Shown: positions 8,376 to 17,041, counted from the stretch's first letter. The stretch: 64,000 nt of DNA from Flavobacterium sp. NKUCC04_CG (GCF_019345525.1 NZ_JAHKRA010000010.1:62001-126000); one strand, 5' to 3'. Notes: generated by a model not told the origin, from the sequence alone. Program-made: numbers and translations.

Positions 8376-9548
8376 ATGTCGAAAATATCTAAAATATTAA
8401 TTATAGAAGATGAAGCTTCTATAAGAAGGGTACTGACTCGTATCTTAACCGAGGAAAATGAAAATTATAGGGTAGATGAAGCGGAAGATGGACTTGCTGG
8501 ATTAGAAAAGATACAGGCGGAAGATTATGACTTGGTTATTTGCGATATCAAGATGCCTAAGATGGATGGTGAAGAGGTGTTGATTGAAGTAAAAAAAATC
8601 AAACCTGAAATTTCTATGGTGATGATATCCGGTCACGGTGATTTAGAAACAGCAGTAAATACCATGCGATTGGGGGCTTTTGATTATATTTCAAAACCGC
8701 CAGATTTAAATCGTTTATTGAATACGGTGCGCAATGCTTTAGATAATAAACATTTAGTTGTTGAAAATAAGATTTTAAAAAAGAAGGTTAGTAAAAACTA
8801 TGAAATCATAGGGGAGAGTGCTGCATTGGCAAAAATCAAAGATATGATTGAGAAGGTGGCTCCTACTGAAGCCAGGGTTCTGATTACGGGAGCAAACGGA
8901 ACGGGGAAGGAGTTGGTCGCGCATCAATTGCATGAAAAAAGTGAAAGAGCAGCATTTCCTCTGATAGAAGTTAATTGTGCGGCTATACCGTCAGAATTGA
9001 TAGAAAGTGAATTGTTTGGTCACGTTAAAGGTGCATTTACTTCTGCGGTTAAGGACCGTGCTGGTAAGTTTGAAGCAGCCAATAAAGGAACTATTTTTCT
9101 CGATGAAATTGGTGATATGAGCTTGTCTGCTCAAGCAAAAGTTTTAAGAGCGTTACAAGAAAATGTGGTTAGTAGAGTAGGGGCGGATAAAGATGTAAAG
9201 ATTGATGTAAGGGTGATTGCGGCTACGAATAAGGACTTGAAAAAAGAAATAGAAGAAGGTCGATTTAGAGAGGATTTATACCATCGACTGGCTGTTATTT
9301 TAATTAAGGTTCCCGCCTTAAATGAGCGTAGGGAAGACATTCCGTTATTGATAGAACACTTTTCTGAGAAAATAGCTGTGGAGTACGGAACGGCTGTTAA
9401 GCATTTTCAATCCGATGCGATTGCGCTATTACAGGAATACGATTGGACTGGGAATATTAGAGAGCTGCGCAATGTTGTAGAGCGCTTGATTATTTTAGGG
9501 GGTAAAGAGATTTCAAAAGAAGATGTACAGTTATTTGCAAGTAAATAG
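8376..9548 (+). CDS. NtrC-type response regulator without HTH domain and with GAFTSA loop
   Basis: The 390-residue protein has a receiver domain (1-120, phospho-acceptor Asp57 in ICDIKMP) and a sigma-54-activator AAA+ domain (about 142-370; Walker A GANGTGKE 172-179, Walker B GTIFLDEIGD 238-247, arginine region RFREDLYHRL). Two things differ from textbook NtrC. The sigma-54 contact loop reads GAFTSA (219-224) instead of GAFTGA, and the protein stops about 28 residues after the conserved GNIREL with no Fis-type HTH. It would have to act from solution or through a partner. No histidine kinase gene adjoins it. The next gene starts 5 bases after the stop. Confidence 0.93.
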   Translation: MSKISKILIIEDEASIRRVLTRILTEENENYRVDEAEDGLAGLEKIQAEDYDLVICDIKMPKMDGEEVLIEVKKIKPEISMVMISGHGDLETAVNTMRLGAFDYISKPPDLNRLLNTVRNALDNKHLVVENKILKKKVSKNYEIIGESAALAKIKDMIEKVAPTEARVLITGANGTGKELVAHQLHEKSERAAFPLIEVNCAAIPSELIESELFGHVKGAFTSAVKDRAGKFEAANKGTIFLDEIGDMSLSAQAKVLRALQENVVSRVGADKDVKIDVRVIAATNKDLKKEIEEGRFREDLYHRLAVILIKVPALNERREDIPLLIEHFSEKIAVEYGTAVKHFQSDAIALLQEYDWTGNIRELRNVVERLIILGGKEISKEDVQLFASK

Positions 9549-9553
9549 ATAAA

Positions 9554-10168
9554 ATGAAATTAAAAAAAATTAATACAGAGCTAGAAGAGGCCTTGATTGG
9601 ACTTTCTTTGATAGAGCCTACTGCTTTGCAAAAGGAGAGTTTTAGCGTTATTAAAAGCGGTGTAGATATCATTATAGTGGCGCCAACGCGAGAAGGAAAG
9701 TCATTGGCATTAGCGATGAGTGTAATTCAAAAATTGGAGAAAGCGCATTTAATAGCAACAAGAGCTTTAGTTGTAGTTAAGAATAAAGAACAAGTTTTGG
9801 AGATGACCGAACTTTTTGAAAAGTTAACTAAACGAATGGATTTGCGAGTTTATGGTGTTCATAACAATACTGATTTGGATAACGATAAAAACATGCTTTC
9901 CGAAGGGAATGATATTTTGATAGGTACTATGGAGCGTTTAAACAGTATGTTTAGCTCAGCAGGATTTGATGTCAATCAATTAAAAATGTTTGTGGTTGAT
10001 GATTTAGATGATCAATTGAAGATGCGTTTGGAGCCAAAATTTCTTAGAGTTTCAGAAAGTATTGGAAAAACGCAACGGGTTTATTTTTCGACTATAGTGG
10101 ACGAGAGAGTAGAATCTTTTATAGATAAAACCATGACTGAAGATGTAGTGTGGTTACAATATGAATAA
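9554..10168 (+). CDS. Half-length, degenerate DEAD-box helicase-like protein
   Basis: The 204-residue protein equals only the first RecA-like domain of a DEAD-box RNA helicase. A Q-motif-like 'EPTALQKES' (21-29) and motif I APTREGKS (43-50) are present. The DEAD box reads DDLD (149-152), motif III SAT reads FST (178-180), and 'TPGR' is replaced by TMER. The second domain with motifs IV-VI is absent, and the frame ends in front of a terminator, so it is not simply cut. With half the motor it probably cannot unwind RNA; a nucleotide- or RNA-binding role is possible. It is 5 bases downstream of the response regulator and probably co-transcribed with it. Confidence 0.75.
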   Translation: MKLKKINTELEEALIGLSLIEPTALQKESFSVIKSGVDIIIVAPTREGKSLALAMSVIQKLEKAHLIATRALVVVKNKEQVLEMTELFEKLTKRMDLRVYGVHNNTDLDNDKNMLSEGNDILIGTMERLNSMFSSAGFDVNQLKMFVVDDLDDQLKMRLEPKFLRVSESIGKTQRVYFSTIVDERVESFIDKTMTEDVVWLQYE

Positions 10169-10170
10169 AA

Positions 10171-10203
10171 AAAAACTGGTCTTTTAAAGACCAGTTTTTT
10201 TTT
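10171..10203 (+). terminator. Terminator (convergent genes)
   Basis: CTGGTCTTT pairs with AAAGACCAG, flanked by A and T tracts on either side. It lies between the helicase-like gene and the convergent lipoprotein gene and can serve both strands. Confidence 0.88.
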
Positions 10204-10209
10204 GCTTTA

Positions 10210-10704
10210 TTATCGACCAGGTGCCGGTGTTGGTGGAGGCGTTGGTAAAATAGGTGCAGTGTTTTTTAATTCGTATTCCATATCTGGAATTTCGATATTG
10301 TTACTCGGTTGAATCCAATAGATATGGTGGTTCCCTAAAGTATCTAAATCAGGACCTCTTCTAAAGTGATATTTGGTTTTTGTGTTATTTAATTCAATAG
10401 CAAAATTATAGATGCTATCTGTAATAGATTGTTCTACAACATTTTTTAAGAATGCATTGTTGTGGCTTAAAATAAGTTCTTTATAGCACGATTCTGCATC
10501 ATTTTTTAAAACTTGACAGAAATCTGATTTTGTAAATTTAAATGCTTTAATGTTTCCAGTACTTAATAACCAAGTTCCTTGAGCCCATTTTGGTGGTGCA
10601 ATTTCCGCTGCTATAGTCGGGATTGGATCTTGTGAATCATCATCGCTACTACATGAGATAAACAGTAGAGACATAAATAAAGTAAGTGTAAGAATTTTTT
10701 TCAT
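10210..10704 (-). CDS. Lipoprotein of unknown function with Pro-rich tail
   Basis: The 164-residue protein has a type II signal peptide with lipobox FISC (Cys18) followed by SSDDDS, an acidic export signal seen in surface lipoproteins of Bacteroidota. The mature part (about 35-140) begins with 'PPKWAQGTWLLSTGNIKAFKFT', which looks like the small beta-barrel 'lipocalin-like' lipoproteins of this phylum. It ends with a Pro-rich tail (PTPPPTPAPGR). I do not recognise a specific family. A -7 match (TATGTTTG, 10806-10813 minus) lies about 100 bases upstream. Confidence 0.8.
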   Translation of the reverse strand: MKKILTLTLFMSLLFISCSSDDDSQDPIPTIAAEIAPPKWAQGTWLLSTGNIKAFKFTKSDFCQVLKNDAESCYKELILSHNNAFLKNVVEQSITDSIYNFAIELNNTKTKYHFRRGPDLDTLGNHHIYWIQPSNNIEIPDMEYELKNTAPILPTPPPTPAPGR

Positions 10705-11503
10705 ACCTAGATATTATTGTTGTTTTATTGGTCTTACCTGTCGAAAATCATCAGTTATTGATGTTTATTTGATGGTAAAATCATAATTTATTTTTATATG
10801 GTATGCAAACATATATAAAAATAATGTAAAATATAGGGTTTTTTTAAGGATTTTTTAGGGATCTATTTGGGTTAAAAAAAACAAGACTTAAATTAAAGGA
10901 GTATTTCTTTTACTTATTGGTATTAAAGCTTATAATTTCTAACTAATTTGGAATCAATTGCAGTGTTATTGTGCCTGGGGTGCTTTCTTAATTTTTAATC
11001 CTTGAAACATTCATTTCTTGGTGAATGAAATTATTATATAAACAGCGGTAGAGTTGAGAAGGTAAAAAGGCAGCTGTGTTGACTTGGTAAGGTGTATATA
11101 AACCTAAACGTCGCGTTGGGGAAGACCGATAATCCCATCGGCGAAATGGTGAATACCTATTATTCAATCCGAAAAAAATCTTCGAATTGACATAGTAGTT
11201 ATTTTGAATAGTGGTTCTATAGGCTGGGGTATACGAACTTTTAGATTTAATGTGCTTTGTTAAACAGTAGTAGAAAGGGAAATGGGGCGATTTTAAGCCT
11301 TTTATCTACATTAAGGAATTTCGGTGTCTTGGGAAAGCGTTTCGGTCTTAAAGGGATTTATTTGAGTTTTTTGGTGATTAGAATAATCCCTTTATATAAA
11401 GCTTGCCACTCATTTAATCTGTTTTAGAATTTGATTTTTAATTGAAAAGCGAATTGTGTGGGTGTTGGTGTTGAAAAACAAAGGCTATTTGAGAATTAAC
11501 CTC
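10705..11503. other. Long non-coding stretch
   Basis: About 800 bases between the lipoprotein start and the tRNA terminator hold no convincing reading frame on either strand. The middle (about 11040-11350) is richer in G than the flanking AT-rich DNA and has small hairpins (for example CCGAT-ATCGG near 11127-11142). I see no known RNA family and no mobile-element ends. It could be a decayed gene or an unrecognised RNA. Confidence 0.5.
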
Positions 11504-11538
11504 ATAAAAAAAGCGGTTTAAGTTTCCTTAAACCGCTT
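11504..11538 (-). terminator. Terminator of the tRNA-Met gene
   Basis: A perfect 12-bp stem (11511-11522 with 11527-11538) has a 4-base loop. It is followed on the minus strand by a run of seven T. Confidence 0.9.
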
Positions 11539-11559
11539 GATGTCCACATTAGGAGTTTG

Positions 11560-11633
11560 TAGCGAAGACGGGAGTTGAACCCGTGACCTCAGGGTTATGA
11601 ATCCTGCGCTCTAACCGACTGAGCTACCTCGCC
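11560..11633 (-). tRNA. tRNA-Met (anticodon CAT)
   Basis: The minus strand folds into a cloverleaf. The acceptor stem GGCGAGG pairs with CTTCGCT (two G-U pairs), the D arm holds AGCTCAGTCGGTTAGAGC, the anticodon loop is TTCATAA with CAT, and the T arm holds GGGTTCAACTCCC. The discriminator base is A and CCA is not encoded. The acceptor starts with a paired base, so it looks like elongator Met or an Ile-CAU tRNA and not an initiator. Elongator Met is favoured because no lysidine-specific features can be judged. Confidence 0.95.
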
Positions 11634-11667
11634 ATTTGTGAAGTAAATTACTTCCTTAATGCGGGTG

Positions 11668-11697
11668 CAAATATAGAACTTATTTTATAACTTCCAA
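11668..11697 (-). promoter_or_regulatory. Promoter of tRNA-Met
   Basis: On the minus strand TTG (11697-11695) is separated by 19 bases from TATATTTG (11675-11668), a full match to the Bacteroidota housekeeping promoter. It lies 34 bases before the tRNA. Confidence 0.85.
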
Positions 11698-11781
11698 AAA
11701 AAACTTTTAAAATTAAATAAAATTTTAAAGTTTTTTATTTCTCTTAAAATTGTTTATATTTCCAAAAAAAATTGTACGAAT

Positions 11782-12168
11782 ATGAAAATTAAATACGAAT
11801 TAGAGTTTTCTATAACATCTTCTCCTCAATTACTATATCAATATATATCTGATCCATCGGGTCTTTCTGAGTGGTTTGCTGATAATGTGAACTCTAGAGG
11901 GGAATATTTCACCTTTATTTGGAACGATTCAGAAGAAAAAGCCAAATTAGTTACTAAAAAAACCGACGAACGCGTTAAGTTTAGATGGTTGGATGAGGAT
12001 GGAAATGACACAGAGTACTACTTTGAAATAAAGATTATCCGCGATGAGATTACTAAAGATGTTTCTTTGGCTATCACCGATTTTTCCGATGAAGATGATG
12101 TGGATCAATCCAAGTTATTATGGGAGAACCAAATTTCCGATTTAAAGCAGGTTTTGGGTTCTGTATAA
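11782..12168 (+). CDS. START-like domain protein (AHSA1/SRPBCC superfamily)
   Basis: The 128-residue cytoplasmic protein matches the SRPBCC helix-grip fold. An opening beta strand is followed by 'SSPQLLYQYISDPSGLSEWFADNV', the helix and loop typical of AHSA1/START-like proteins. Beta strands (FTFIWNDSEEKAKLV, VKFRWLDED) and a C-terminal helix complete it. The fold binds hydrophobic ligands or, in Aha1, Hsp90; the ligand here is unknown. It runs in the same direction as the aminotransferase gene, which has its own -7 box. Confidence 0.85.
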   Translation: MKIKYELEFSITSSPQLLYQYISDPSGLSEWFADNVNSRGEYFTFIWNDSEEKAKLVTKKTDERVKFRWLDEDGNDTEYYFEIKIIRDEITKDVSLAITDFSDEDDVDQSKLLWENQISDLKQVLGSV

Positions 12169-12181
12169 GTAATATTAAACT

Positions 12182-12189
12182 TATCTTTG
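12182..12189 (+). promoter_or_regulatory. -7 promoter element before the class IV aminotransferase gene
   Basis: TATCTTTG fits TAnnTTTG and lies 25 bases before the ATG at 12214. An in-frame TTG at 12187 falls inside this element and so cannot be the start codon. A TTG at 12154-12156 is the nearest -33 candidate, with a long 25-base spacer. Confidence 0.55.
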
Positions 12190-12213
12190 TCGAATATTAT
12201 AGGAGACAATAAC

Positions 12214-13056
12214 ATGATTAATAGTAACGGACAGATTTTATCAGAATCTAATATTACCATAGAAAACAATAGGGCATTCCTTTACGGGGATGCCATTTTT
12301 GAAACCATTAAAGTGCTCGATCAAAAAGTACTTTTTTTAGAAGATCATTACTTCCGATTGATGTCTTCGATGCGCGTGGTTCGCATGGAAATTCCCATGA
12401 ACTTTACCATGGAGTATTTTGAAGAGCAAATCTTACTAACGGTTGCTGCTTTCACTACAGCTACGCCTTCTTTTAGAGTTCGTTTTACGGTATTTAGAGA
12501 TGCAGGGGGGAAATACATGCCCACTTCAAATAAAACGAGTTTTATCGTACAGGTAGAGTCTCTTGATAAGGCTGTATATACTTTTGATGCTAGGGCTTAT
12601 GAAATTGAATTATACAAGGATTTTTATGTGACCAAACATTTGTTGTCCACTTTAAAAACCAACAACCGTATGATTCAAATAACCGGCAGTATTTTCGCAT
12701 CTGAAAATGGCTATGACAATTGTTTGCTTTTAAACGATGAGAAAAATGTAGTCGAAGCTCTTAATGCCAATATTTTTGTAGTAAAAGATAAAGTAGTGAA
12801 GACACCTCCAATTTCCGACGGCTGTATTAAAGGTGTTATGCGTAAGCAATTGATCGAATTAATAGCAAAAATGGAGGGATATGAGTTTGTAGAAGCTTCA
12901 GTTTCGCCTTTTGAACTTCAAAAAGCCGATGAAATATTTCTGTCCAACTGTATCTTAGGTATTCAGGCAGTATCCAAATACAGAAAAAAAGATTTTACAT
13001 CTGAATTTAGTCAAGATTTGCTGAAAAAACTCAACGCCAAAATCAGGTTATCTTAA
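12214..13056 (+). CDS. Class IV PLP-dependent aminotransferase (IlvE/PabC family)
   Basis: The 280-residue enzyme shows the class IV fold. The N-terminal 'NRAFLYGDAIFETIKV' matches the R-x(n)-YGD-x-hFET signature, the likely PLP-binding lysine is Lys148 (STLKTNNRM), and the cofactor-phosphate region is around VVEALNANIFVV. Such enzymes include branched-chain aminotransferase, D-amino acid aminotransferase and aminodeoxychorismate lyase (PabC); the length and lack of the long BCAT N-terminus favour the PabC or D-AAT side. I chose the ATG at 12214, preceded by AGGAGA. Its stop codon shares four bases (TTAA) with that of the convergent YqgE gene. Confidence 0.88.
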   Translation: MINSNGQILSESNITIENNRAFLYGDAIFETIKVLDQKVLFLEDHYFRLMSSMRVVRMEIPMNFTMEYFEEQILLTVAAFTTATPSFRVRFTVFRDAGGKYMPTSNKTSFIVQVESLDKAVYTFDARAYEIELYKDFYVTKHLLSTLKTNNRMIQITGSIFASENGYDNCLLLNDEKNVVEALNANIFVVKDKVVKTPPISDGCIKGVMRKQLIELIAKMEGYEFVEASVSPFELQKADEIFLSNCILGIQAVSKYRKKDFTSEFSQDLLKKLNAKIRLS

Positions 13057-13616
13057 TTTAGTTCAGGACTTTCTGCGGCATTTGCCCATATAGCATACTT
13101 TTCATCCAGTTCCAACAAATGGGTTCTCCAAAATTCAGGTTGGATTTGGGTGAAGATGTTTATTTTTAATTCCCTATTGTCCACAATCCAATATTCGTCT
13201 TCAATTTCATTGTTTAGCTGACTATAATCCCAGCCGCTATATCCCAAGAAAAAAACAACATTGCTGTCGTCTATTTCACGGTCGTTTAACAATTGTGTTA
13301 AAACGTCAAAATCCCCTCCCCAAAACAAATCTTCAGCTATGGCAATGCTCCCTTGAATCAATTCTGGCACATTGTGAATAAAGAATATTTTATCCGTTTC
13401 TACAGGGCCACCTTTATAAACGGTGATGTTTAGGTCGATAAACGGAATTAAATCACTGATACTGATGTTGAGGGGTTTGTTAAGAATAAAACCAACGGCG
13501 CCTTCAGGATTGTATTCCGTAATTAAAATAACCGATCTAGAGAATATAACGTCGCCGCCAATGGTAGAAGGGTATGATGTAAGTACTGTGCCTATTTTGG
13601 GTGAATTAGGTGTCAT
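13053..13616 (-). CDS. YqgE/AlgH family protein (UPF0301)
   Basis: The 187-residue protein carries the family hallmarks: an N-terminal 'PKIGTVLTSYP' strand, 'GAVGFILNKPL' (about 38-48), 'YKGGPVETDKIFFIHN' and 'FFLGYSGWDYSQLNNEI' near 125-140. The family is widespread, has solved structures, and its biochemical role is unsettled. Length is normal. It is convergent with the aminotransferase gene and overlaps it by 4 bases, with no room for a terminator between them. Confidence 0.92.
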   Translation of the reverse strand: MTPNSPKIGTVLTSYPSTIGGDVIFSRSVILITEYNPEGAVGFILNKPLNISISDLIPFIDLNITVYKGGPVETDKIFFIHNVPELIQGSIAIAEDLFWGGDFDVLTQLLNDREIDDSNVVFFLGYSGWDYSQLNNEIEDEYWIVDNRELKINIFTQIQPEFWRTHLLELDEKYAIWANAAESPELN

Positions 13617-13672
13617 AATGAGTGTTTTATCTCCTAAAATTAATGAATTATTTAATTAAACACTGATAAATA

Positions 13673-13724
13673 TTTGTTATAAAAAAAGAGGCCGCTCCAA
13701 AATAATTTTGGGGAGGCCTCTTCA
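13673..13724 (-). terminator. Terminator of the HU gene
   Basis: A long imperfect hairpin (AGAGGCC...GGCCTCT, then CTCCAAAA with TTTTGGGG, one G-A mismatch and one G-T pair) is followed on the minus strand by seven T. It separates the HU gene from the YqgE gene. Confidence 0.88.
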
Positions 13725-13745
13725 AAATGTTTTTTTAAGTAAAAA

Positions 13746-14027
13746 TTATTTTTTTCCGTTTACAGAATTTTCAAGTTCTGAACCTGCTTTAAATTTTACT
13801 ACTTTCTTTGCAGCAATTTTGATTGTATTTCCTGTTTGAGGATTTCTTCCGTCTCTTGCAGCTCTATCAGAAATAGACCAAGATCCGAAACCAACTAAAG
13901 AAACTTTATCCCCTTTTTTTAATGTGTTTTCAACATTAGATAAGAAAGACTCTAAAGCTTTTTTTGCAGCTGCTTTAGTGATTCCTGCGTCTTCTGCTAT
14001 TGCATCAATTAATTCTGTTTTGTTCAT
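13746..14027 (-). CDS. HU family DNA-binding protein
   Basis: The 93-residue histone-like protein bends and compacts DNA as a dimer. The opening MNKTELIDAIAEDAG, the central 'KGDKVSLVGFGSWSISDRAARDGRNPQTGNTIKI' with the beta-arm and conserved RNPQTG, and the final 'VVKFKAGSELENSV' are all standard, and the length is full. It has its own consensus promoter (14068-14097) and terminator, so it is monocistronic. Confidence 0.97.
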   Translation of the reverse strand: MNKTELIDAIAEDAGITKAAAKKALESFLSNVENTLKKGDKVSLVGFGSWSISDRAARDGRNPQTGNTIKIAAKKVVKFKAGSELENSVNGKK

Positions 14028-14067
14028 AATAATTTTTTTTAAAAGGTTAATTTTAACTTATCCTACA

Positions 14068-14097
14068 CAAATTTATACGTATTCAGTTACTACGCAA
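14068..14097 (-). promoter_or_regulatory. Promoter of the HU gene
   Basis: On the minus strand TTG (14097-14095), a 19-base spacer and TAAATTTG (14075-14068) match the Bacteroidota promoter exactly. The ATG is about 40 bases downstream. Confidence 0.85.
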
Positions 14098-14195
14098 GTA
14101 TTTTCAAATAATTTATTGCAAATTGTTGATAACTTTTTCCCAATGTTCATAAAAAGGCTTGCGAGTTCGGGATTTAATGTAAATATACTAAAGTT

Positions 14196-15140
14196 TTATT
14201 TAACTTGTGCCTCGGAGCTCAATTGAATTCCATTTAATAAGTCCGCTGTAAGCATGGGCTTTTTACCGGGAAATTGAAGCTTGTTAATTTTTATATATCC
14301 TTTAGTAACAGCAATTCGCATTTCTTTTTTAGTACAGATTATCGTCCCAATTGGAAGCGAATGTTCTTCCGTTTCGATTTGAGTTTCCAATACTTTGACG
14401 TTCCACTCCGTTTCTCCATCTACAAAGAAACACCAAGCTGCAGGGTAAGGGCTAAGGCCGCGAACTAGATTGTGTATACTTAATGCGCTTTGATGCCAAT
14501 CAATTTTGCAATTTTCCTTGTTAAGTTTGTAGGCCGTTTTAATTTCTTCTAGCGGTTGTTCTATGAGTTTGACTTGATTTGTTGCGATTAAGTCTAAGGT
14601 TTCCAGTACGGCTTCACTGCCTAAATGCATAAGGCGGTCGTGTAATTGGCCTGCGGTTTCGTCAGCTGATATAGAGAGCTCTTTTTTTAAAATAATGGCT
14701 CCGGTATCTATTTTTTCATCTATAAAAAACGTAGTCACACCCGATTTGGTTTCTCCATTGATGATAGCCCAATTGATCGGTGCTGCTCCGCGATAGTCTG
14801 GTAGTAGCGAAGCATGTAGGTTAAAAGTTCCTAAACTGGGCATTTGCCAAACTACGGCTGGTAGCATTCGGAAGGCTACAACAACTTGTAAATTCGCCTC
14901 AAGTGCCTTGAGTTCTTCTAAAAATGATTCCGATTTGAGATTGGTAGGTTGTAATACGGGAATTCCCTTGGAAAGAGCGTATTCTTTTACGGCTGAAAGT
15001 TTAAGTTTTTGTCCGCGTCCAGCCGGTCTGTCCGGTGCAGTTATCACACCTACAATTTCGTGCTTATTACTGTATATAGTATCTAAAATCCCAACGGCAA
15101 ACTCGGGAGTTCCCATAAAGATTATTCGTAGTTTTTTCAT
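14196..15140 (-). CDS. fmt: Methionyl-tRNA formyltransferase
   Basis: Fmt formylates Met-tRNAfMet with 10-formyl-THF for translation start. The 314-residue protein has the N-terminal formyltransferase domain (2-185) with catalytic Asn107, His109 (FNLHASLLPDYRGAAP) and Asp145 (DTGAI), and the C-terminal OB-like domain (about 205-310). A typical VVAYG-type segment reads VVAFRMLP here, and the catalytic set is complete. The gene overlaps the end of recQ by 4 bases, so it is translated from a recQ-fmt transcript. Confidence 0.96.
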   Translation of the reverse strand: MKKLRIIFMGTPEFAVGILDTIYSNKHEIVGVITAPDRPAGRGQKLKLSAVKEYALSKGIPVLQPTNLKSESFLEELKALEANLQVVVAFRMLPAVVWQMPSLGTFNLHASLLPDYRGAAPINWAIINGETKSGVTTFFIDEKIDTGAIILKKELSISADETAGQLHDRLMHLGSEAVLETLDLIATNQVKLIEQPLEEIKTAYKLNKENCKIDWHQSALSIHNLVRGLSPYPAAWCFFVDGETEWNVKVLETQIETEEHSLPIGTIICTKKEMRIAVTKGYIKINKLQFPGKKPMLTADLLNGIQLSSEAQVK

Positions 15141-17041
15141 TTTATGTAAGTGTATTTGGTATTGGCAGTGGGTTTTATTTTGTTTTTCTCTAATAAGTGA
15201 CTGAGCGCCTCCATAAGTAAATCGGTACGCAGTGAAAGTTGTGCTTCCAGTTCTTGTGACGACAAATCGTTGTGAATGAGTAAATCTAGTATTTTTTCTT
15301 CAGTTATTAATAGACTTGAGGCCGTTCGTTCTCTATGTGATTTAGCAAGGCACACAGAACAGGAATTGCAGTCATTAACCAATGTTTCATCGAAATAATG
15401 AAGCAGTATTTTGTTTTTGCAGACATCTTTGTTCTCTAAATAGAACAACATGGATTTAAACTGTTTTTCCTTGGTGTTGTTTTGCTGTTTTAAATAATAA
15501 AAGGTTCGGTTTAAGGTTTTTTCATCTTCTCGCGCTTCGTTAAACGTTAAGGTAATATCGTTGCTCGAATTGTCAAAAATACACAGGTCTTTTTTGGTCC
15601 AATCCTGGAGAAGTTGTGTGATTTTTTCGGTATTAAGTTGACTTTTTTTAGACAAATCATCCACATTAATTTTCATTTCTTGTTGGTGAATACCGGGATA
15701 GTTTCGCAATATACTTAAGAGTAGGTTTTCCTCTTCTTCATTTACCGATAAAAAATCCAAGAGTTCACTGGTTGAGCCGAGAATTTGTAATTTCGATTGT
15801 TGACCGAAATCCTGAGATAGGCTAATGATTCCCTGGCGATCTAAGAATTGAAGCGCGTTGTAAGTTTGTTTTACTTGAAATTGATATGTCTGACAAAAGC
15901 GATTAAGATTCAAAGAATGCTGAGTATTGAATCCATCACCATATGCAATTTGAAAGTAATTATTGAGTTTTTTATAAACCAACTTTAAAAAATCCTTGTC
16001 GAAAAGGGCCTCTCTAAAAGTTTTTTTTGTTGCTGTAATATCGTTAGGAGCCAATAAGATACTGGCGAAGGCTTTTTGACCATTTCTTCCTGCTCGTCCT
16101 GCTTCTTGATAGTAGCTCTCTAGGTTTTCTGGAAAGTGATAATGAATTACGGTCTTTACATTGCTCTTGTCGATTCCCATGCCAAAGGCATTGGTGGCTA
16201 CCATGACAGTAGCTTTTTCGGTGAGCCAAGATTGCAATCTTTTTTTCTTTTCCGAAGCAGAAATACCTCCATGAAAGAAAGTGGATGAAAAATTATTTTG
16301 GTTTAGTTTATTCGATATTTCAAGGCAATCTTTACGATTCCTAACATAAATAATGGATGGGAACGGGTTTTTTTGTAGGATTTTTTCAAGTGTTATAGCT
16401 TTGTTTTCTACTTCATAAACCCCGTAAATTAAATTTTCTCTTAGGAAACTCTTTTTGAATATAGCGGGCTCTTTTAATCCTAGGTGGGTACAAATATCTT
16501 CTTGTACACTTTGATTCGCTGTAGCGGTCAATGCTATAAAAGGGATATTTGGAAAAAAATCTTTAAGTGCTGCAAGTTTTAGGTAAGCTGGGCGAAAATC
16601 ATGGCCCCATTGAGATACGCAATGGGCTTCGTCTATAGCAATACTATTAAGGGGTAATTTTTTAATTCTTTCCATAACCCAATCCTGTTGCAAGCGTTCT
16701 GGTGAAAGATAGAGTAATTTAGTACCTCCAAATTCGCAATTGTCAAGTGTAGCAATAATTTCGTCGGTATGCATACCTCCTATGAGAGCTGCGGCTTTGA
16801 TGCCTTTTTTTCGCAAGTTCTTAACCTGGTCATCCATTAAAGCGACCAAAGGAGAAACAACTAAACACAGTCCGGGCTTTAATAGTGCTGGAATTTGAAA
16901 ACAAACGCTTTTCCCGCCACCAGTAGGTAAAAGGATAAAAGTGTCTTTGTTGTTTAAGATCGATTCAATCGCTAAGTCCTGCGGAGAACGAAAGGTGTCG
17001 TGGTTCCAATATTTTTTAAGAACATCAAGAGCTGATTGCAT
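15137..17041 (-). CDS. recQ: ATP-dependent DNA helicase RecQ
   Basis: RecQ unwinds DNA 3' to 5' in recombination and fork repair. The 634-residue protein has helicase motif I LLPTGGGKS, motif II DEAH with the RecQ-specific 'CVSQWGHDFRP' aromatic loop, motif V-VI 'ATNAFGMGIDKSNVKTVIHYHFPENLESYYQEAGRAGRNG', the zinc cysteines (around CKNKILLHYFDE and CNSCSVC) and a C-terminal winged-helix-like segment. No clear HRDC domain is visible after the zinc module, as in many shorter bacterial RecQ paralogues. fmt follows with a 4-base overlap. Confidence 0.95.
   Translation of the reverse strand: MQSALDVLKKYWNHDTFRSPQDLAIESILNNKDTFILLPTGGGKSVCFQIPALLKPGLCLVVSPLVALMDDQVKNLRKKGIKAAALIGGMHTDEIIATLDNCEFGGTKLLYLSPERLQQDWVMERIKKLPLNSIAIDEAHCVSQWGHDFRPAYLKLAALKDFFPNIPFIALTATANQSVQEDICTHLGLKEPAIFKKSFLRENLIYGVYEVENKAITLEKILQKNPFPSIIYVRNRKDCLEISNKLNQNNFSSTFFHGGISASEKKKRLQSWLTEKATVMVATNAFGMGIDKSNVKTVIHYHFPENLESYYQEAGRAGRNGQKAFASILLAPNDITATKKTFREALFDKDFLKLVYKKLNNYFQIAYGDGFNTQHSLNLNRFCQTYQFQVKQTYNALQFLDRQGIISLSQDFGQQSKLQILGSTSELLDFLSVNEEEENLLLSILRNYPGIHQQEMKINVDDLSKKSQLNTEKITQLLQDWTKKDLCIFDNSSNDITLTFNEAREDEKTLNRTFYYLKQQNNTKEKQFKSMLFYLENKDVCKNKILLHYFDETLVNDCNSCSVCLAKSHRERTASSLLITEEKILDLLIHNDLSSQELEAQLSLRTDLLMEALSHLLEKNKIKPTANTKYTYIK

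Noticed and set aside
12187..12213. TTG start for the class IV aminotransferase
   Set aside because: The TTG is part of a -7 promoter element; ATG 12214 is preceded by AGGAGA and gives a normal N-terminus.
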